From assembly GCF_028656955.1 (NCBI RefSeq), contig NZ_JAMDGY010000013.1, positions 61,944-125,943 of the forward strand: 64,000 bases of DNA, read 5' to 3'. Both the position numbers and the translations under genes were made by a program. Of the stretch, positions 61,649 through 64,000 are shown piece by piece. The stretch is from Pseudomonas fontis (GTDB taxonomy: Bacteria; Pseudomonadota; Gammaproteobacteria; Pseudomonadales; Pseudomonadaceae). Every line of letters begins with the position of its first letter. Position 1 is the stretch's first letter. Below the pieces are notes generated by a model, which was not told the origin of the DNA, did not search any database, and saw only the letters and a program-made list of their open reading frames with translations.

Positions 61649-62842
61649 ATGTTCGAGCTCGTAGACAACGTCCCGCAAAGCCCGGTCATTAAAGTGATCG
61701 GCGTCGGTGGCGGCGGTGGCAACGCCGTCAATCACATGGTCAAGAGCAACATCGAAGGCGTTGAGTTCATCTGCGCCAACACCGATGCTCAAGCGCTGAA
61801 AAATATCGGCGCGCGGACCATTCTGCAACTGGGCACTGGCGTGACCAAGGGCCTGGGTGCTGGCGCGAATCCGGAGGTCGGTCGTCAGGCCGCACTGGAA
61901 GACCGTGAGCGCATCGCTGAAGTGCTGCAGGGCACCAACATGGTGTTCATCACCACCGGCATGGGTGGCGGTACCGGTACTGGTGCTGCACCGATCATCG
62001 CTGAAGTGGCGAAAGAGATGGGTATCCTCACCGTTGCGGTGGTGACCCGTCCGTTCCCGTTCGAAGGTCGCAAGCGCATGCAGATCGCCGACGAAGGCAT
62101 CCGTGCACTGGCGGAAAGCGTTGACTCGCTGATCACCATCCCGAACGAGAAACTGCTGACCATCCTCGGCAAGGACGCCAGCCTGCTGTCGGCCTTCGCC
62201 AAGGCGGACGATGTACTGGCCGGTGCCGTTCGCGGTATCTCCGACATCATCAAGCGTCCGGGCATGATCAACGTCGACTTTGCCGACGTGCGTACCGTGA
62301 TGAGCGAGATGGGCATGGCGATGATGGGCACTGGCTGCGCCAGCGGTCCGAACCGTGCACGCGAGGCCACTGAAGCGGCCATTCGCAACCCGCTGCTCGA
62401 GGACGTCAACCTGCAGGGCGCCCGTGGCATCCTGGTGAACATCACCGCCGGTCCTGACCTGTCGCTGGGTGAGTACTCCGACGTTGGTAGCATCATCGAG
62501 GCGTTCGCGTCTGATCACGCCATGGTCAAGGTCGGTACCGTTATCGATCCGGACATGCGCGATGAGTTGCACGTGACCGTGGTTGCTACCGGTCTGGGTG
62601 CGAAAATCGAGAAGCCGGTCAAGGTCATCGACAACACCCTGCAATCGGCCGCCATGCAGCAGAGCCCAGCACCGGCTCCTGTGCGCAACGAGCAGTCTTC
62701 GGTGAACTACCGTGACCTGGAGCGCCCGACCGTGATGCGCAACCAGGCCCATGCCGGTGCAGCCGCCGCTGCTAAACTCAACCCGCAAGACGATCTGGAC
62801 TACCTGGACATCCCGGCTTTCCTGCGTCGTCAGGCTGATTAA
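61649..62842 (+). CDS. ftsZ: cell division GTPase FtsZ
   Basis: A 397-residue tubulin-like GTPase that forms the Z-ring. The tubulin signature GGGTGTG is at 106-112. A variable linker (about 320-375) leads to the conserved tail DYLDIPAFLRRQAD, which binds FtsA and ZipA. AAAGGAGAGGG is a very strong ribosome-binding site, matching its high expression. Confidence 0.98.
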   Translation: MFELVDNVPQSPVIKVIGVGGGGGNAVNHMVKSNIEGVEFICANTDAQALKNIGARTILQLGTGVTKGLGAGANPEVGRQAALEDRERIAEVLQGTNMVFITTGMGGGTGTGAAPIIAEVAKEMGILTVAVVTRPFPFEGRKRMQIADEGIRALAESVDSLITIPNEKLLTILGKDASLLSAFAKADDVLAGAVRGISDIIKRPGMINVDFADVRTVMSEMGMAMMGTGCASGPNRAREATEAAIRNPLLEDVNLQGARGILVNITAGPDLSLGEYSDVGSIIEAFASDHAMVKVGTVIDPDMRDELHVTVVATGLGAKIEKPVKVIDNTLQSAAMQQSPAPAPVRNEQSSVNYRDLERPTVMRNQAHAGAAAAAKLNPQDDLDYLDIPAFLRRQAD

Positions 62843-62873
62843 TGGAATTTATCAGGGGTATAAAGGTGATTGG

Positions 62874-62902
62874 TGTTCAGCAAAGGCCGGGTCTGCTATT
62901 AT
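62874..62902 (+). promoter_or_regulatory. putative lpxC promoter
   Basis: TGTTCA (62874-62879), a 17-base spacer and TATTAT (62897-62902) in the 112-base ftsZ-lpxC gap. Confidence 0.55.
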
Positions 62903-62918
62903 CCCCAGCCTTTGTTGA

Positions 62919-63866
<948 letters not shown>

Positions 63867-63895
63867 GTACGAACTCTCTCTTCTTTAGTTTTTTT

Positions 63896-63920
63896 GGGCC
63901 ACCTTCGGGTGGCCTTTTTT
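63896..63920 (+). terminator. intrinsic terminator after lpxC
   Basis: GGCCACC-TTCG-GGTGGCC followed by six T residues. It closes the dcw-lpxC cluster. Confidence 0.94.
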
Positions 63921-64000
63921 ATGGGTTGGGTTTTTGGTTGTGGGTGATTATCCATTTGATTTTATTGGTTTTTCCGGCCCCTTCCGCCCTTACGTCGGGT
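63921..64000. other. end of window, no feature seen
   Basis: 80 bases of GT-rich intergenic sequence; no start, ribosome-binding site or promoter could be supported. Confidence 0.6.

Overview
The window reads as a chromosomal segment of a Pseudomonas of the P. putida / P. fluorescens type. The evidence is a complete 12-gene alginate operon, a Pseudomonas-type methionine gamma-lyase locus (mdeR-mdeAB), many short REP palindromes with the GCCGGC...GCTCCCACAGG signature, high-GC codon use with long antisense shadow frames, and a full dcw (division and cell wall) cluster ending in lpxC. No tRNA, rRNA operon, insertion sequence, prophage or CRISPR array was seen. One RNA gene is present: rnpB, the RNase P RNA.

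Layout. (1) 1-17.1 kb, minus strand: a partial thioredoxin-like gene and a small membrane protein, then the alginate operon in transcription order algD-alg8-alg44-algK-algE-algG-algX-algL-algI-algJ-algF-algA. It starts from an AlgU (sigma-22) type promoter at about 17.55 kb. GDP-mannuronate is made by AlgA and AlgD and polymerised by Alg8/Alg44. The polymer crosses the periplasm in the AlgK/X/G/L scaffold, is acetylated by AlgI/J/F/X, epimerised by AlgG and exported through AlgE. (2) 17.1-29.3 kb, a mixed, more accessory-looking block: an orphan 175-residue protein, speC (ornithine/lysine decarboxylase), a fecI-fecR-fecA ferric-citrate surface-signalling and uptake locus, and mdeR/mdeA/mdeB for methionine catabolism. 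Two related ~100-bp palindromic repeats in the same orientation flank the speC-fecIRA part. (3) 29.3-35.3 kb: zapG (yhcB), an alpha/beta hydrolase, trpS with an unusual C-terminal extension, zapE, a GlxA-type AraC regulator and a Tas-like aldo/keto reductase. (4) 35.5-40.4 kb: rplM-rpsI, petABC (cytochrome bc1 complex) and sspAB. (5) 40.4-44.3 kb, minus: a YgdI/YgdR-type lipoprotein, then the lpoA-yraN-gmhA/diaA-dolP envelope operon. (6) 44.4-63.9 kb, plus: rsmI, rnpB, then mraZ-rsmH-ftsL-ftsI-murE-murF-mraY-murD-ftsW-murG-murC-ddlB-ftsQ-ftsA-ftsZ and lpxC, with a strong intrinsic terminator at the end.

Most genes belong to well-known families. The less ordinary observations are: a REP doublet inserted in frame inside the region encoding the AlgK signal-peptide n-region, with a GTG start and strong Shine-Dalgarno upstream of it; a REP doublet plus palindrome separating algL from algI inside the operon; three MraZ boxes at exact 10-bp spacing just downstream of the mraZ promoter; an AlgU promoter and an AlgR-like site upstream of algD; a long speC leader that stays open in frame; a T-tract-rich region upstream of fecI that may hold a small RNA; and a DUF1508-like tail on TrpS. 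I did not find a convincing, entirely new multi-gene system. The 175-residue orphan gene and the T-rich interval are the best candidates for undescribed biology.
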